A stretch of DNA of 64,000 nt from Lachnospiraceae bacterium (GCA_902363675.1 CABJAV010000002.1:187583-251582); one strand, 5' to 3'. Counted from the first letter of the stretch, positions 15,089 through 24,146 are shown. The notes: generated by a model from the letters alone, not told the origin. Translations and numbers: made by a program.

Positions 15089-16042
15089 ATGTGCACGGAA
15101 TATCAGAAAGGAGCCGAACCTCCGGCCGGGGTAACGATATATCGGGTTCCTTTAAAAAAAATGAAAATAAAGTGTGAAATATATCGGGATTCTATGCAGA
15201 ACTACAAAAAGTATGGAATCCCAAGGGCACAGCTTGTAATTGCGGATGTGCCATATAACCTTGGAAACAATATGTACGGCAGTAACCCTATGTGGTATGT
15301 CGGGGGCGATAATAAAAACGGCGAGAGCAAACTTGCTGGAAAAGCAGCATTTAATTCGGATTACAATTTTAATCTGTATGAATATTTCCATTTCTGCAGC
15401 AAGATGTTGAAGAAAGAGCCAAAGGAAAAAGGAAAAGCGCCATGTATGATCGTGTTCTGCAGTTTCCAACAGATACCGACCATGCTCAAAGCAGCAGAAA
15501 AACACGGATTCAGGAATAGTATACATCTCACGTTTGTCAAAAATTACTCTGCACAGGTTTTAAAGGCAAACATGAGAGTGGTAGGTGCTACAGAACACGC
15601 GCTTGTGTTGCATAAAGGGTTGCCAGAAGCAGACAAGGCAATATGGCTTGGTACCGAGCACGGACTTATATTTTATCGGGACAAGTTGCCAAAGTTTAAC
15701 AATGACGGAAAGATGATTTTTGATTGGATGCCTTGGGAAAAGGATCCGAAAGGGAAATATCCAAGCATCCACCCTACACAAAAGCCGGTATGTCTGCTGA
15801 AAAAGCTGATTAAGATTTTTACGGATGAAGGGGATGTGGTGATTGATCCTTGTTGTGGTAGCGGCAGCACACTTCGGGCGGCAATGGAACTTGGCAGACC
15901 AAGTTATGGATTTGAGATTGACCGGAATTTCTACGAGCGGGCAAAGGCAGAAATGCTTGTAGAGAATTACGGCGAGGTTTCCATGCGCGCCGAGGATAGT
16001 GTGACAGGGCAGCAGAATATCTTTGATATGTTGGAGGGATAG
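15089..16042 (+). CDS. Site-specific DNA methyltransferase (N6-A or N4-C, beta-type order)
   Basis: 317 residues. The catalytic motif IV is DVPYNLG (residues about 53-59, DPPY-like) and precedes the SAM-binding motif I DPCCGSGSTLRAAMELGR (about 253-270), which is the order of beta-class amino-methyltransferases. HPTQKPVCLLKKLI is the usual motif before motif I. It modifies adenine or cytosine amino groups; the target cannot be read from sequence. Start uncertain: the ATG at 15089 has no clear binding site, and ATG 15161 is an alternative. Confidence 0.88.
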   Translation: MCTEYQKGAEPPAGVTIYRVPLKKMKIKCEIYRDSMQNYKKYGIPRAQLVIADVPYNLGNNMYGSNPMWYVGGDNKNGESKLAGKAAFNSDYNFNLYEYFHFCSKMLKKEPKEKGKAPCMIVFCSFQQIPTMLKAAEKHGFRNSIHLTFVKNYSAQVLKANMRVVGATEHALVLHKGLPEADKAIWLGTEHGLIFYRDKLPKFNNDGKMIFDWMPWEKDPKGKYPSIHPTQKPVCLLKKLIKIFTDEGDVVIDPCCGSGSTLRAAMELGRPSYGFEIDRNFYERAKAEMLVENYGEVSMRAEDSVTGQQNIFDMLEG

Positions 16043-16045
16043 TAT

Positions 16046-16879
16046 ATGAGGACAGTATTGAAATATCCGGGAAGTAAATGGAACATTGCTCCCCGACTGG
16101 TGGAACTGATACCGGAACACCACAGCTATGTAGAACCATTCTTCGGCAGTGGCGCAGTGTTGTTCAATAAGCCGGTATCTGATATTGAAACAATCAATGA
16201 TCTGGATCACGATGTCGTGAATCTTTTCCAGTGCATACAAAGGGATGCGGACCGGTTGGCAAGAATGGTAATGACTACACCATTTAGCCGTGAAAAATAC
16301 GAAGATACATATAAGCTGGATGTGTGGGAGTTGATGATGCCGGATGAGCCATATCATAAGGCTTTGCGGTTTTTAATCCAGTGTTGGCAAGGGCACGGTT
16401 TCCGCACGAATGGAAATAAGGTTGGATGGAAGAATGATGTTGTTGGCAGGGAAAGAGCTTATGCATTATGGAACTGGTACCGTCTGCCGGAATGGATCAT
16501 TGACATAGCGGAACGGTTGCGCATGGTACAGATTGAGAACCGCCCGGCGGTGGAAGTGATTGAGAGATTTAATTACAGCAATGTTTTTATGTACATTGAT
16601 CCTCCGTATGTTTTGGGTGCCAGAGCAGGAAAACAGTATAAGCATGAGATGACGGATGCGGATCACGAGGAATTATTGAAAGCGTTACTACAGAGTAAAG
16701 CAAAGATTATGATTTCTGGTTATGAGTCAGAAATGTATAACGACTATCTGAACGGATGGGAGAAAAAACAGTTTGCCAGTTGTGCGGAGCATGGAAAGCC
16801 ACGAACGGAAACTGTATGGATGAATTACAAAGCAGACTTACAAATGAATTTCGGAGATTTCCCGGAGGTGCTGCCATGA
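16046..16879 (+). CDS. Dam-type DNA adenine methyltransferase (D12 class)
   Basis: 277 residues. Motif I LKYPGSKWNIAPRLVELIP...YVEPFFGSGAVLFNK at the N-terminus and catalytic DPPYVLG at about residues 189-195 give the alpha-class order of the D12/Dam family. No restriction partner is nearby, so it acts as an orphan methyltransferase, probably shielding phage DNA or affecting transcription. Its stop overlaps the next start (ATGA). Confidence 0.9.
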   Translation: MRTVLKYPGSKWNIAPRLVELIPEHHSYVEPFFGSGAVLFNKPVSDIETINDLDHDVVNLFQCIQRDADRLARMVMTTPFSREKYEDTYKLDVWELMMPDEPYHKALRFLIQCWQGHGFRTNGNKVGWKNDVVGRERAYALWNWYRLPEWIIDIAERLRMVQIENRPAVEVIERFNYSNVFMYIDPPYVLGARAGKQYKHEMTDADHEELLKALLQSKAKIMISGYESEMYNDYLNGWEKKQFASCAEHGKPRTETVWMNYKADLQMNFGDFPEVLP

Positions 16880-18474
16880 TTAACGGAGAACTGATCGTTG
16901 ACAACTTCGCCGGCGGTGGTGGTGCATCTACCGGAATAGAACTTGCAACCGGATATAGCGTAGACATTGCAATCAATCATGATCCAGAAGCAATTAAGAT
17001 GCATAAGGCGAACCACCCGAATACAAAGCATTATTGCGAAAACGTGTGGGCGGTTGATCCGGTCAAAGCGTGCAACGGGCATCCTGTCGGACTTGCCTGG
17101 TTCTCACCGGATTGCAAGCACTTTAGCAAGGCGAAAGGCGGAAAACCAAAGGATAAGAATATCCGTGGTCTTGCTTGGGTAGCATTACGCTGGGCAGGAC
17201 TTGTCAGACCGAGGGTTATCATGTTGGAGAACGTGGAAGAGTTCAAAACATGGGGACCATTAAACCGGCGGCATCATCCTATTAAGCGTAAACAAGGGAA
17301 GACATTTGAGCGGTTTGTGCAGCAACTTCGGGATCTTGGCTATAAAGTGGAGTTCCGTGAGCTGATTGCCGCCGATTATGGTGCACCGACCATGCGTAAA
17401 CGATTCTTTTTGATCGCCCGGTGCGATGGCAAGCCGATTGTATGGCCAGAGCCAACACACGGACAGGCAGACAGCGAAGCAGTAAAAGCTGGACTGTTAA
17501 AGCCATATGTTGGAGCGTACACACAGATTGATTTCAGCCGGCCATGTCCGAGCATATTTGATACGGCAGAGGAAATCAAAAAGAAATATGGAATCCGTGC
17601 GGTGCGACCACTTGCACCCAAAACGATGGATCGGATCGCAAGAGGACTGAAAAAATTCGTTTTGGATAATCCAGAACCATTTATAATCCAGTGCAACCAC
17701 GGCGGTGAGCGCAGACCGAACGATATCAGGGAGCCGATGCCAACCATAACCGGAAAACATGGGTACGGAATTGTAGAGCCAAAGCTTGCACCGTATATGG
17801 GAACCAATACAACGAATCATCCGGGTGGAAACTGCAAAGACCCGATACATACGATTACCACAGGTAATCAACAATGCCTTATCAGCCCAACATTGATCCA
17901 GTACCATTCCGAGACAGCACAGGGAGAAGTCCGGGGGCAGACCATAAAAGATCCGATTATGACTGTGGATGGTTCGAACCGATACGGATTGGTCACATCA
18001 TTTTTGAGCAAGTTCTATAAATCGGGAATAGGTCAAGACGAGAGAGAGCCGTTACACACGATCACAACATCTGCCGGTCACTTTGGTGAGGTTAGAGCGT
18101 TTCTAATCAAATATTACGGAGATGCCACAGGGCAAGACATCGAAAAGCCACTTGATACAGTTACCACTAAGGACAGATTTGGATTGGTTACGATTGAGGG
18201 TGTAGATTATCAGATTGTGGATATCGGGCTTCGTATGCTGGAGCCAAAGGAACTGTATGGATGCCAGGGATTCCCAGATGATTACATAATCGATCACGAT
18301 TACACCGGCAAGACATATCCAAGAAGTGAACAGGTAAAGAGATGTGGCAATGCAGTATGTCCGCCCATCCCTGCAGCATTGGTAAAAGCAAACCTATCAG
18401 AGTTGTGTGTGGCAGAGCGTACACCAAACATGATGATTAAGGCAGAGCAGACCGGACAGCTCCGGTTTGCATGA
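16876..18474 (+). CDS. C5-cytosine DNA methyltransferase
   Basis: 532 residues from ATG 16876, overlapping the previous stop. Motif I is DNFAGGGGASTGIE (residues about 9-22). Motif IV is SPDCKHFSKAKG, with the catalytic Cys in PDC rather than the classical PPC. Motif VI is MLENVEEF and motif VIII RKRFFLIAR. The target region about 200-440 is long and has repeated phrases (PxxTIT, PLxTxTT), suggesting more than one recognition unit. Third of three adjacent methyltransferases. Confidence 0.9.
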   Translation: MINGELIVDNFAGGGGASTGIELATGYSVDIAINHDPEAIKMHKANHPNTKHYCENVWAVDPVKACNGHPVGLAWFSPDCKHFSKAKGGKPKDKNIRGLAWVALRWAGLVRPRVIMLENVEEFKTWGPLNRRHHPIKRKQGKTFERFVQQLRDLGYKVEFRELIAADYGAPTMRKRFFLIARCDGKPIVWPEPTHGQADSEAVKAGLLKPYVGAYTQIDFSRPCPSIFDTAEEIKKKYGIRAVRPLAPKTMDRIARGLKKFVLDNPEPFIIQCNHGGERRPNDIREPMPTITGKHGYGIVEPKLAPYMGTNTTNHPGGNCKDPIHTITTGNQQCLISPTLIQYHSETAQGEVRGQTIKDPIMTVDGSNRYGLVTSFLSKFYKSGIGQDEREPLHTITTSAGHFGEVRAFLIKYYGDATGQDIEKPLDTVTTKDRFGLVTIEGVDYQIVDIGLRMLEPKELYGCQGFPDDYIIDHDYTGKTYPRSEQVKRCGNAVCPPIPAALVKANLSELCVAERTPNMMIKAEQTGQLRFA

Positions 18475-18544
18475 GATCAATCAGCTATAGTTACCGCCAA
18501 CAGTAATGCGGCGGCAAAAGAATGAATTTGTAGTACATTGATAA

Positions 18545-18573
18545 TTGAATAGTGATGGCTAGTGTAGTATGAT
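18545..18573 (+). promoter_or_regulatory. Vegetative-type promoter
   Basis: TTGAAT (18545-18550), 17 bp, TATGAT (18568-18573), 32 bp before the next start. It separates a small two-gene block from the methyltransferases and could be active in the lysogen. Confidence 0.5.
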
Positions 18574-18605
18574 TCTTGGTAGTAATACAAAGGAGGAAGT
18601 TTTCG

Positions 18606-18929
18606 ATGGACGAGATAATGATTGGAATAGATTTTATGAAAATTGGATGGGTTGTAGCTGTTCCTCTGATAGTAACCTGCATTATTACATATGCACTTAA
18701 TTGCAAAATATCGGAGTTTACGTTTGCGTTAATGAAGGCATTTTTTTATGGGATGCTTGAATTTTATATGTGGAAATATGTATGTAAAAAGGGGATAACG
18801 GAGATAGGTGTTGTAACGGCTTTCACTTCAATCTTTTGTGGTCTTGAATGTGGAGACAATATTGTAAAGGTTATTTGCATGATAATAGAATATTTTAAGA
18901 AATGGGCAAAAATAATAAAAAATAAATAA
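18606..18929 (+). CDS. Small membrane protein, possible lysogenic conversion gene
   Basis: 107 residues from ATG 18606, behind AAAGGAGG. About three hydrophobic segments (near 12-32, 38-55 and 65-85) and a basic tail (YFKKWAKIIKNK). No family recognised. It has its own promoter and terminator, unlike the surrounding operons, which is the arrangement of a moron expressed independently of lytic growth. Confidence 0.65.
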   Translation: MDEIMIGIDFMKIGWVVAVPLIVTCIITYALNCKISEFTFALMKAFFYGMLEFYMWKYVCKKGITEIGVVTAFTSIFCGLECGDNIVKVICMIIEYFKKWAKIIKNK

Positions 18930-18935
18930 ATATAC

Positions 18936-18970
18936 ACCAACCGTCAAATACGATGGTTGGTATTTTTTTT
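18936..18970 (+). terminator. Rho-independent terminator
   Basis: ACCAACCGTC (18936-18945) pairs with GATGGTTGGT (18952-18961), one G-U, 6-nt loop, followed by a run of T to 18970. Confidence 0.85.
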
Positions 18971-18993
18971 ACGCAAAAATTGAAAGGGGGGGA

Positions 18994-19236
18994 ATGCATG
19001 TGGATGAAAAGGAAGTATTCGAGATCTGCAACCAGGTAGACAGCTTCATCGCTGCGGAACTGACAGAATCCATCGTGATCGGGACAAGCTACGACATGCT
19101 GGAAGCACACCACGGTATTCTCCCGATTAGCAGGAATTGCTTTTACAGGAAGCGGAGGATTGTGCAGCGGATTATGAAGCAGAGGATGGGGCGGATTGTT
19201 GAAGAGCAGAATGGGCAGTTGAGGATGGTGTGGTAA
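18994..19236 (+). CDS. Small basic phage protein, candidate late regulator
   Basis: 80 residues from ATG 18994; GTG 19000 is a better-spaced start after the G-run. Acidic N-terminal helix (DEKEVFEICNQVDSFIAAEL) and a very basic C-terminal half (SRNCFYRKRRIVQRIMKQRMGRIVEE). No family recognised. It lies shortly before the small terminase gene, where ArpU/RinA-like late activators often are, so it is one candidate for the factor acting on the repeated late promoters. That is an inference from position only. Confidence 0.6.
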   Translation: MHVDEKEVFEICNQVDSFIAAELTESIVIGTSYDMLEAHHGILPISRNCFYRKRRIVQRIMKQRMGRIVEEQNGQLRMVW

Positions 19237-19246
19237 AAATTTCTAT

Positions 19247-19275
19247 TTGACATAGTCGAACACATGTTTTACCAT
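19247..19275 (+). promoter_or_regulatory. Promoter with SOS-box-like site
   Basis: TTGACA (19247-19252), 17 bp, TACCAT (19270-19275). The spacer holds CGAACACATGTTT (19257-19269), which fits the Gram-positive LexA box (GAAC-N4-GTTC) with one mismatch. A LexA-like gene follows. Confidence 0.5.
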
Positions 19276-19297
19276 TAGGCATATAAGGCGGTAGCAA

Positions 19298-19551
19298 ATG
19301 GGAGAAAAGCCAAATAACGAGCTTACGGATAAAGAAAGAGAAATGTATGAGTATATTGTGAAGCACATGGAAGAAAATTTAATTTCTCCATCTTTTCAAG
19401 AAATCTGTAAAGGAGTAAACACAAAATCAAAGTCATGTGTGCATTATAGGCTTAAAAAGTTAATGGAAAAGGCTATATAACTCTGCGAGAAGGGGAACCA
19501 AGAACAATTCGCCCAATTGGGTATAAATTAGTAAAAGAAAGCGAGGAGTAA
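19298..19551 (+). pseudogene. LexA-like DNA-binding regulator, frameshifted
   Basis: The first frame gives a LexA N-terminal winged helix: LTDKEREMYEYIVKHMEENL, ISPSFQEICKGVNTKSKSCVHYRLKKL. It stops at 19478-19480 after EKAI. The expected continuation GYITLREGEPRTIRPIGYKL reads on in another frame from 19471 to the stop at 19549-19551. One A missing from the run at 19467-19470 explains this exactly. No peptidase domain is present even in the repaired frame (84 residues). Either a broken gene or, less likely, a frameshifting site or sequencing error. Confidence 0.8.
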
Positions 19552-19554
19552 AGA

Positions 19555-19905
19555 ATGTATACAAAGTTGTTGTCAGTAATTGCCATTATAGAAATAATGT
19601 GGGGAACAATATTTTCGGTATTATGTGTACTAAAAATGACATTAAAAGATATTGCAAGATCTAGTTCGTTGGGAGGAATTGGAGATGGGTGGAAAACCAA
19701 TCTTACACAAAGACACTATGCGCGATGCGGAATTTTGTATATAGTTTTTGGAAGCCTGTTGCAAATATATATGGTGTTTGCTGGAGACATAACAAGGGTT
19801 TCATTTTGGATAGCCACTGTAATTGTGGTTATTATACCTTCCGTATTTGCGGTATGGAGTACAAGAAGATATTTGGATCAATTGAAAAAAGGTATTAAAA
19901 ATTAA
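19555..19905 (+). CDS. Small membrane protein, unknown function
   Basis: 116 residues with GAGGAG upstream, three bases after the frameshifted regulator. Three hydrophobic segments (about 4-26, 60-77 and 83-102) and a basic C-terminus. No family recognised. Followed directly by a terminator, so it ends the early/accessory transcript. Confidence 0.65.
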   Translation: MYTKLLSVIAIIEIMWGTIFSVLCVLKMTLKDIARSSSLGGIGDGWKTNLTQRHYARCGILYIVFGSLLQIYMVFAGDITRVSFWIATVIVVIIPSVFAVWSTRRYLDQLKKGIKN

Positions 19906-19916
19906 AATGCCTTGAA

Positions 19917-19944
19917 AAGAGAGGAAAAACAGCCTCTCTTTTTT
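19917..19944 (+). terminator. Rho-independent terminator before the late region
   Basis: AAGAGAGG (19917-19924) pairs with CCTCTCTT (19933-19940), then TTTT. Seven bases later the first late promoter element begins. Confidence 0.85.
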
Positions 19945-19950
19945 CATGCC

Positions 19951-19989
19951 CTAAATTGGTACAAATCATCTGAAATCCTGCTTTATAAT
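19951..19989 (+). promoter_or_regulatory. Late promoter element A
   Basis: CTAAATTGGTACAAATC (19951-19967) with TATAAT at 19984-19989; TTGGTA and the -10 start 28 bp apart. One of four copies in intergenic gaps of the late region. Drives the terminase-portal-MuF module. Confidence 0.75.
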
Positions 19990-20038
19990 TATGGTATGAG
20001 GTTAGAAATATACCATTTGGCAGAGAGGAAGTGAGATA

Positions 20039-20884
20039 GTGGAGAATTACGAGAAAGCAGAACAGGACTACATGAGCGGTATGAAGTACAAAGATATTGC
20101 CGAGAAGTACGGAACCACTATCAACACTGTTAAGAGCTGGAAGAAACGGTATGGGTGGAATCGGGAAGAGGGTGCACCCAAAAGTAAAAAGGTGTGCACA
20201 CAAAAAGGTAAGGGTGCACCCAAGGCGGTAGCGCCTATAGATGATGGTACAAAAGAAACATTACAGAATAATGAACTCACACCGGAACAGCAGATGTTTT
20301 GCATATATTACAGCCGGACATTTAATGCAACCCAAAGCTATTTGAATGCCTATGGGTGCAGCTATGAAGTGGCGAATGCGAAAGGACCTCTATTGGTAGT
20401 GAAAGATAGTATTCACCGAGAAATAGAACGTCTGAAAGAAATCAAGCGTCAGCAGATAGTTGCTGGAACTGACGATATTGTGGAACTACAGATGCGTATT
20501 GCTTTTGCAGATATTGGAAACTATATGTCATTCGGGCAGAAAGAGATTGAGGATCCAGAGACCGGTATTGAATATATGATTAGCACTGTTGATCTGAAAG
20601 AATCAACGAACACAGATACACAGATTATCCAAGAGGTTAAGCGTGGAAAAGATGGTGTATCTATCAAGCTGGCAGACAGACAAAAGGCAATTGATTGGCT
20701 TACGATGTTCTTCGAGATGAATCCAACGGATAAGCACCGGAAAGAATTTGATAAGCACAAGCTTGATCTGGAACTGCTTAAGCTGGAGCTGCAAGCTAAA
20801 GAGAGTGCAGACGATACACCAGAGCAGGACAACTTCTTGGATGCGCTGAATGAATCAGCAAAGGAAGCGTGGTCAGATGATTGA
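20039..20884 (+). CDS. terS: Terminase small subunit
   Basis: 281 residues starting at GTG 20039 (AGAGGAA upstream). The N-terminal helix-turn-helix (MKYKDIAEKYGTTINTVKSWKKRYGW) should bind the pac/cos site. After a basic linker comes the Terminase_2 core (LTPEQQMFCIYYSRTFNATQSYLNAYG), and the C-terminus is a helical, acidic oligomerisation region. Recognises phage DNA and hands it to TerL for packaging. Overlaps terL by 8 bp. Confidence 0.92.
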   Translation: MENYEKAEQDYMSGMKYKDIAEKYGTTINTVKSWKKRYGWNREEGAPKSKKVCTQKGKGAPKAVAPIDDGTKETLQNNELTPEQQMFCIYYSRTFNATQSYLNAYGCSYEVANAKGPLLVVKDSIHREIERLKEIKRQQIVAGTDDIVELQMRIAFADIGNYMSFGQKEIEDPETGIEYMISTVDLKESTNTDTQIIQEVKRGKDGVSIKLADRQKAIDWLTMFFEMNPTDKHRKEFDKHKLDLELLKLELQAKESADDTPEQDNFLDALNESAKEAWSDD

Positions 20885-22220
20885 TTGGACAGATTTTGAC
20901 CGGCGGGTGCGTAAACTAAAAGAAAATGTAATGAAGAATGCTATCCGGATGAAGCAGAAGTATAAGCAGAACGGATTTGCATTTAAGCCATTTTCGAAGA
21001 AACAAAAGCAAGTTCTTACTTGGTGGTGCAAAGAATCTCCGGTAAAGGATAAGGATGGAATCATAGCAGATGGAGCAATTCGAAGCGGTAAGACATTGTG
21101 CATGTCTTTAAGTTATGTCCTTTGGGCAATGAGTACATTCAATATGCAGAATCTTGGCATGGCAGGAAAGACAATCGGATCATTCCGACGCAATGTGCTG
21201 TTCTGGTTAAAGCTAATGCTCCGGAGCCGTGGTTATAAGGTGGCAGATCATAGATCTGACAACATGGTGGAGATCAGCAAAGGCGATACAGTCAACTTCT
21301 TTTATATCTTTGGCGGTAAGGATGAGCGGTCACAGGATCTCATTCAAGGTATTACGCTTGCGGGAATGTTCTTCGATGAAGTTGCACTGATGCCAGAATC
21401 GTTTGTGAACCAGGCAACTGGTCGTTGCTCTGTGGATGGTTCAAAGTTCTGGTTTAACTGTAACCCGGATTCGCCTAGCCATTGGTTCAAGACAAATTGG
21501 ATTGATAAAGTGATAGAAAAGAATCTGATCTACTTACATTTCACAATGGATGATAATCTGTCCCTGTCCGAAAAAGTAAAGGCTCGATACCGGGCAATGT
21601 ACAGCGGGGTGTTCTATGACCGCTTTATTCTCGGTATGTGGGTGATTGCGGAGGGATTGGTCTATGGAATGTTCGACAAGGAAAAGAACATCTTTCACGG
21701 AGAGTATACATACAGTTCACAAGCGTCTTATTACATTGCTATCGATTACGGTACTATGAATCCATTTGCAGTAGGTCTGATGGAACTACAGAACAGTGGA
21801 AGGGTACGGATGCTTCGAGAGGGACATTACTCTGGCAGAGAAACAGGAGTGACCATAGACAATGAAGCCTATTACAAAATGATACAAGAGGTTGCGAAAG
21901 GGTTCCCGATCACTTCCATTGTCATCGATCCGTCAGCGGCAGCTATGAAAGCAACAATCCGGAAGTATGGAGAGTTTACATGCACAGATGGTAACAATGA
22001 TGTGCTGAATGGAATCCAAGAGGTAACAAAGTATTTGAATCTTGGCATGCTCCAGATACATGAGAACTGTGCCGAGACACAGAAAGAGTTTGGTGCGTAT
22101 GCATGGGATGAAAAGGCAGTGGGAGAGGATCGTGTGATTAAGGAATATGATCATCACATGGACCTTATCAGGTACTTTATTTATACAGTAGCACGCAGAT
22201 ATAACAGAGGACTTATATAA
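20877..22220 (+). CDS. terL: Terminase large subunit
   Basis: 447 residues from ATG 20877, chosen for AAGGAAG upstream. The ATPase domain has Walker A GAIRSGKT (residues about 62-69) and a Walker-B-like GMFFDEVALMPES. The nuclease domain begins YIAIDYGTMNPFA and has VIDPSAAAMKA near residues 345-355. It is the packaging motor and nuclease, and docks on the portal encoded next. Confidence 0.95.
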   Translation: MIDWTDFDRRVRKLKENVMKNAIRMKQKYKQNGFAFKPFSKKQKQVLTWWCKESPVKDKDGIIADGAIRSGKTLCMSLSYVLWAMSTFNMQNLGMAGKTIGSFRRNVLFWLKLMLRSRGYKVADHRSDNMVEISKGDTVNFFYIFGGKDERSQDLIQGITLAGMFFDEVALMPESFVNQATGRCSVDGSKFWFNCNPDSPSHWFKTNWIDKVIEKNLIYLHFTMDDNLSLSEKVKARYRAMYSGVFYDRFILGMWVIAEGLVYGMFDKEKNIFHGEYTYSSQASYYIAIDYGTMNPFAVGLMELQNSGRVRMLREGHYSGRETGVTIDNEAYYKMIQEVAKGFPITSIVIDPSAAAMKATIRKYGEFTCTDGNNDVLNGIQEVTKYLNLGMLQIHENCAETQKEFGAYAWDEKAVGEDRVIKEYDHHMDLIRYFIYTVARRYNRGLI

Positions 22221-22231
22221 GGCGGTGAAGC

Positions 22232-23641
22232 ATGGAAATTATAGCAGCAATAAAAGGATGGTGGAAAAAAATGTTTTTTAAGTCAGATGCAAAGAGAATA
22301 TTTGATGTAGATATCCTGTTGTCAGATACGATGGACATGGCAATTAGAATATGGAATCAGATTTACGCAGGGCATCCGAACTGGGTAGACAAGGACAATC
22401 ATGTAAAGACTATTAATTTTGCAAAGTCGGTATCATCAGAGACGGCAAGACTCACATGCTTGGACTTGTCGATTAAGGTGTCAGGATCAGCGAGAGCAAC
22501 GTATCTACAGAGTGTAATTGACAATATGTTTGGTAAAATCCGTGAGTATGTGGAAAGAGGATGCGTAAATGGCACAATCATCTTGAAACCGAATGGAGAC
22601 GGCATTGACTGTTTTGATCCACAGAGATTTCTTCCGACCGAGGTCGACGGAAATAGTAATATTCGAGCTGGTATCTTCTTTGATTTTTATGAGCAGTCCA
22701 AGAAATATTATAAACGTCTGGAATACCATCGGTTTAGAAATAATGTATATCTAATCAGCAACAGATGCTTTATATCAAACAGTTCTACTTCGCTGGGGGT
22801 GGCAATCGATATAGAGAAAACACCGTGGAAAGGATTGATACCAGATGCAGGCGTTGAGAATCTGGATAAGCCATTGTTTGCCGTATTCAAAACGCCAATG
22901 GCAAATAATATTGATCCGGATTCTCCGCTTGGCATGAGCATCTTTGCAGAAGCACTGGAAGAACTGAAGGATTTAGACACTGCATACAGTAGAAATATCG
23001 GGGAGATCTTTGACAGTGAGCGCATCGTGCTGGCAGATGACCGCTTGATGTTTCAGGGATCTATAAAGGATTCAGATGGAAATGTTATTCGTAAATACCT
23101 TAAAAAACCGCGATATGTCAAAAATGTGTTATCGGAAGGGGCGGAAAACTTTTATCAGGAGATCAATCCGAATTTAAACACAGACATTCGGATTAAGGGA
23201 ATCAATAATATTTTGTCTATCCTTGCCTACAAATGTGGCTATTCGAACGGATACTTCTCTTTTGATTCTATGACCGGCATCCAGACGGCAACCGGGGTGG
23301 AAGCATCACAGCAGAGAACTATCCAGTTTATCAAGGATGTTAGGGATAAACTGGAAATGACAATGGATGATTTGATTTACGCCATTGATAAGTATGCAGA
23401 TCTATATGATCTTGCTCCGGTTGGAGTATATCAAGTGGAATATGGTTTTGGTGATATCTGCTACAACTATGAAGAGGACAAGAAAACATGGTGGGGATAT
23501 GTGCAGGCTGGCAAGGTTCCGGCATGGATGTATTTCGTTAAGTTTGAGAATATGTCCGAGGATGAAGCGAAAGCAATGCAGGCAGAGATTGAAGCAGCAG
23601 AAGCAGAAAAACAGCAAGGTGGATTATTTGGAGAAGAATAG
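22232..23641 (+). CDS. Phage portal protein (SPP1 gp6-like)
   Basis: 469 residues, normal for the family. NWVDKDNHVKTINFAKSVSSETARL near the N-terminus and GYSNGYFSFDSMTGIQTATGVEASQQRT at about 330-358 are typical portal elements. Forms the dodecameric DNA entry ring of the head. The C-terminal tail is acidic and Gln-rich. Confidence 0.92.
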   Translation: MEIIAAIKGWWKKMFFKSDAKRIFDVDILLSDTMDMAIRIWNQIYAGHPNWVDKDNHVKTINFAKSVSSETARLTCLDLSIKVSGSARATYLQSVIDNMFGKIREYVERGCVNGTIILKPNGDGIDCFDPQRFLPTEVDGNSNIRAGIFFDFYEQSKKYYKRLEYHRFRNNVYLISNRCFISNSSTSLGVAIDIEKTPWKGLIPDAGVENLDKPLFAVFKTPMANNIDPDSPLGMSIFAEALEELKDLDTAYSRNIGEIFDSERIVLADDRLMFQGSIKDSDGNVIRKYLKKPRYVKNVLSEGAENFYQEINPNLNTDIRIKGINNILSILAYKCGYSNGYFSFDSMTGIQTATGVEASQQRTIQFIKDVRDKLEMTMDDLIYAIDKYADLYDLAPVGVYQVEYGFGDICYNYEEDKKTWWGYVQAGKVPAWMYFVKFENMSEDEAKAMQAEIEAAEAEKQQGGLFGEE

Positions 23642-23651
23642 GAGAAAGAAT

Positions 23652-23723
23652 ATGGCAGTATCAACTATGAATATTTTGGTTATTTGTATAACGATAGTTG
23701 CGTTGGCGATTATCAACAGATAG
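23652..23723 (+). CDS. 23-residue hydrophobic peptide
   Basis: ATG 23652 follows GGAGAAAGAAT. The peptide MAVSTMNILVICITIVALAIINR is one membrane helix with a C-terminal Arg, lying between portal and minor capsid genes. Plausible as a small membrane peptide; could also be chance. Confidence 0.4.
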   Translation: MAVSTMNILVICITIVALAIINR

Positions 23724-23735
23724 GGAAGTGATAAT

Positions 23736-24146
23736 ATGCAGTACAACAAGTCTGTTGGATGCGTTGATATCCATATAGATACAAAGCGGATAGACAATAA
23801 TATACGGAACGCGCAGAAGTTGCTTAACATGCAGGTGGTTGCAGATTGTGACGAATACATACCAATGGCACAGGGAGCCTTGCGAGGATCGGCAAATTAT
23901 CCGGATGGCATATATGGTGGACAAGTGGCATGGAATACTCCATATGCACATTACCAGTATATGGGGGAATTGTATCTGACAGAAGACGGTCGATCTTTTG
24001 CGAACAAAGGCGAGAGAAAATACCCTATAGGAATGCCACTTGTACAACATACTCCGGAAACTACAGATCATTGGTTTGACAGAGCAAAGGAAACGCATGG
24101 AAAACAATGGGTGGATTTAGTTAAGAGAGAGGCGGGCAAAGAATAG
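23736..24146 (+). CDS. Minor capsid protein (Minor_capsid_2-like)
   Basis: 136 residues. ANYPDGIYGGQVAWNTPYAHYQYMGELY (about 53-80) is the conserved part of Lactobacillus/Clostridium phage minor capsid protein 2. Usually this gene lies after the capsid gene; here it lies between portal and MuF. It shares its last base with the MuF start codon. Confidence 0.75.
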   Translation: MQYNKSVGCVDIHIDTKRIDNNIRNAQKLLNMQVVADCDEYIPMAQGALRGSANYPDGIYGGQVAWNTPYAHYQYMGELYLTEDGRSFANKGERKYPIGMPLVQHTPETTDHWFDRAKETHGKQWVDLVKREAGKE

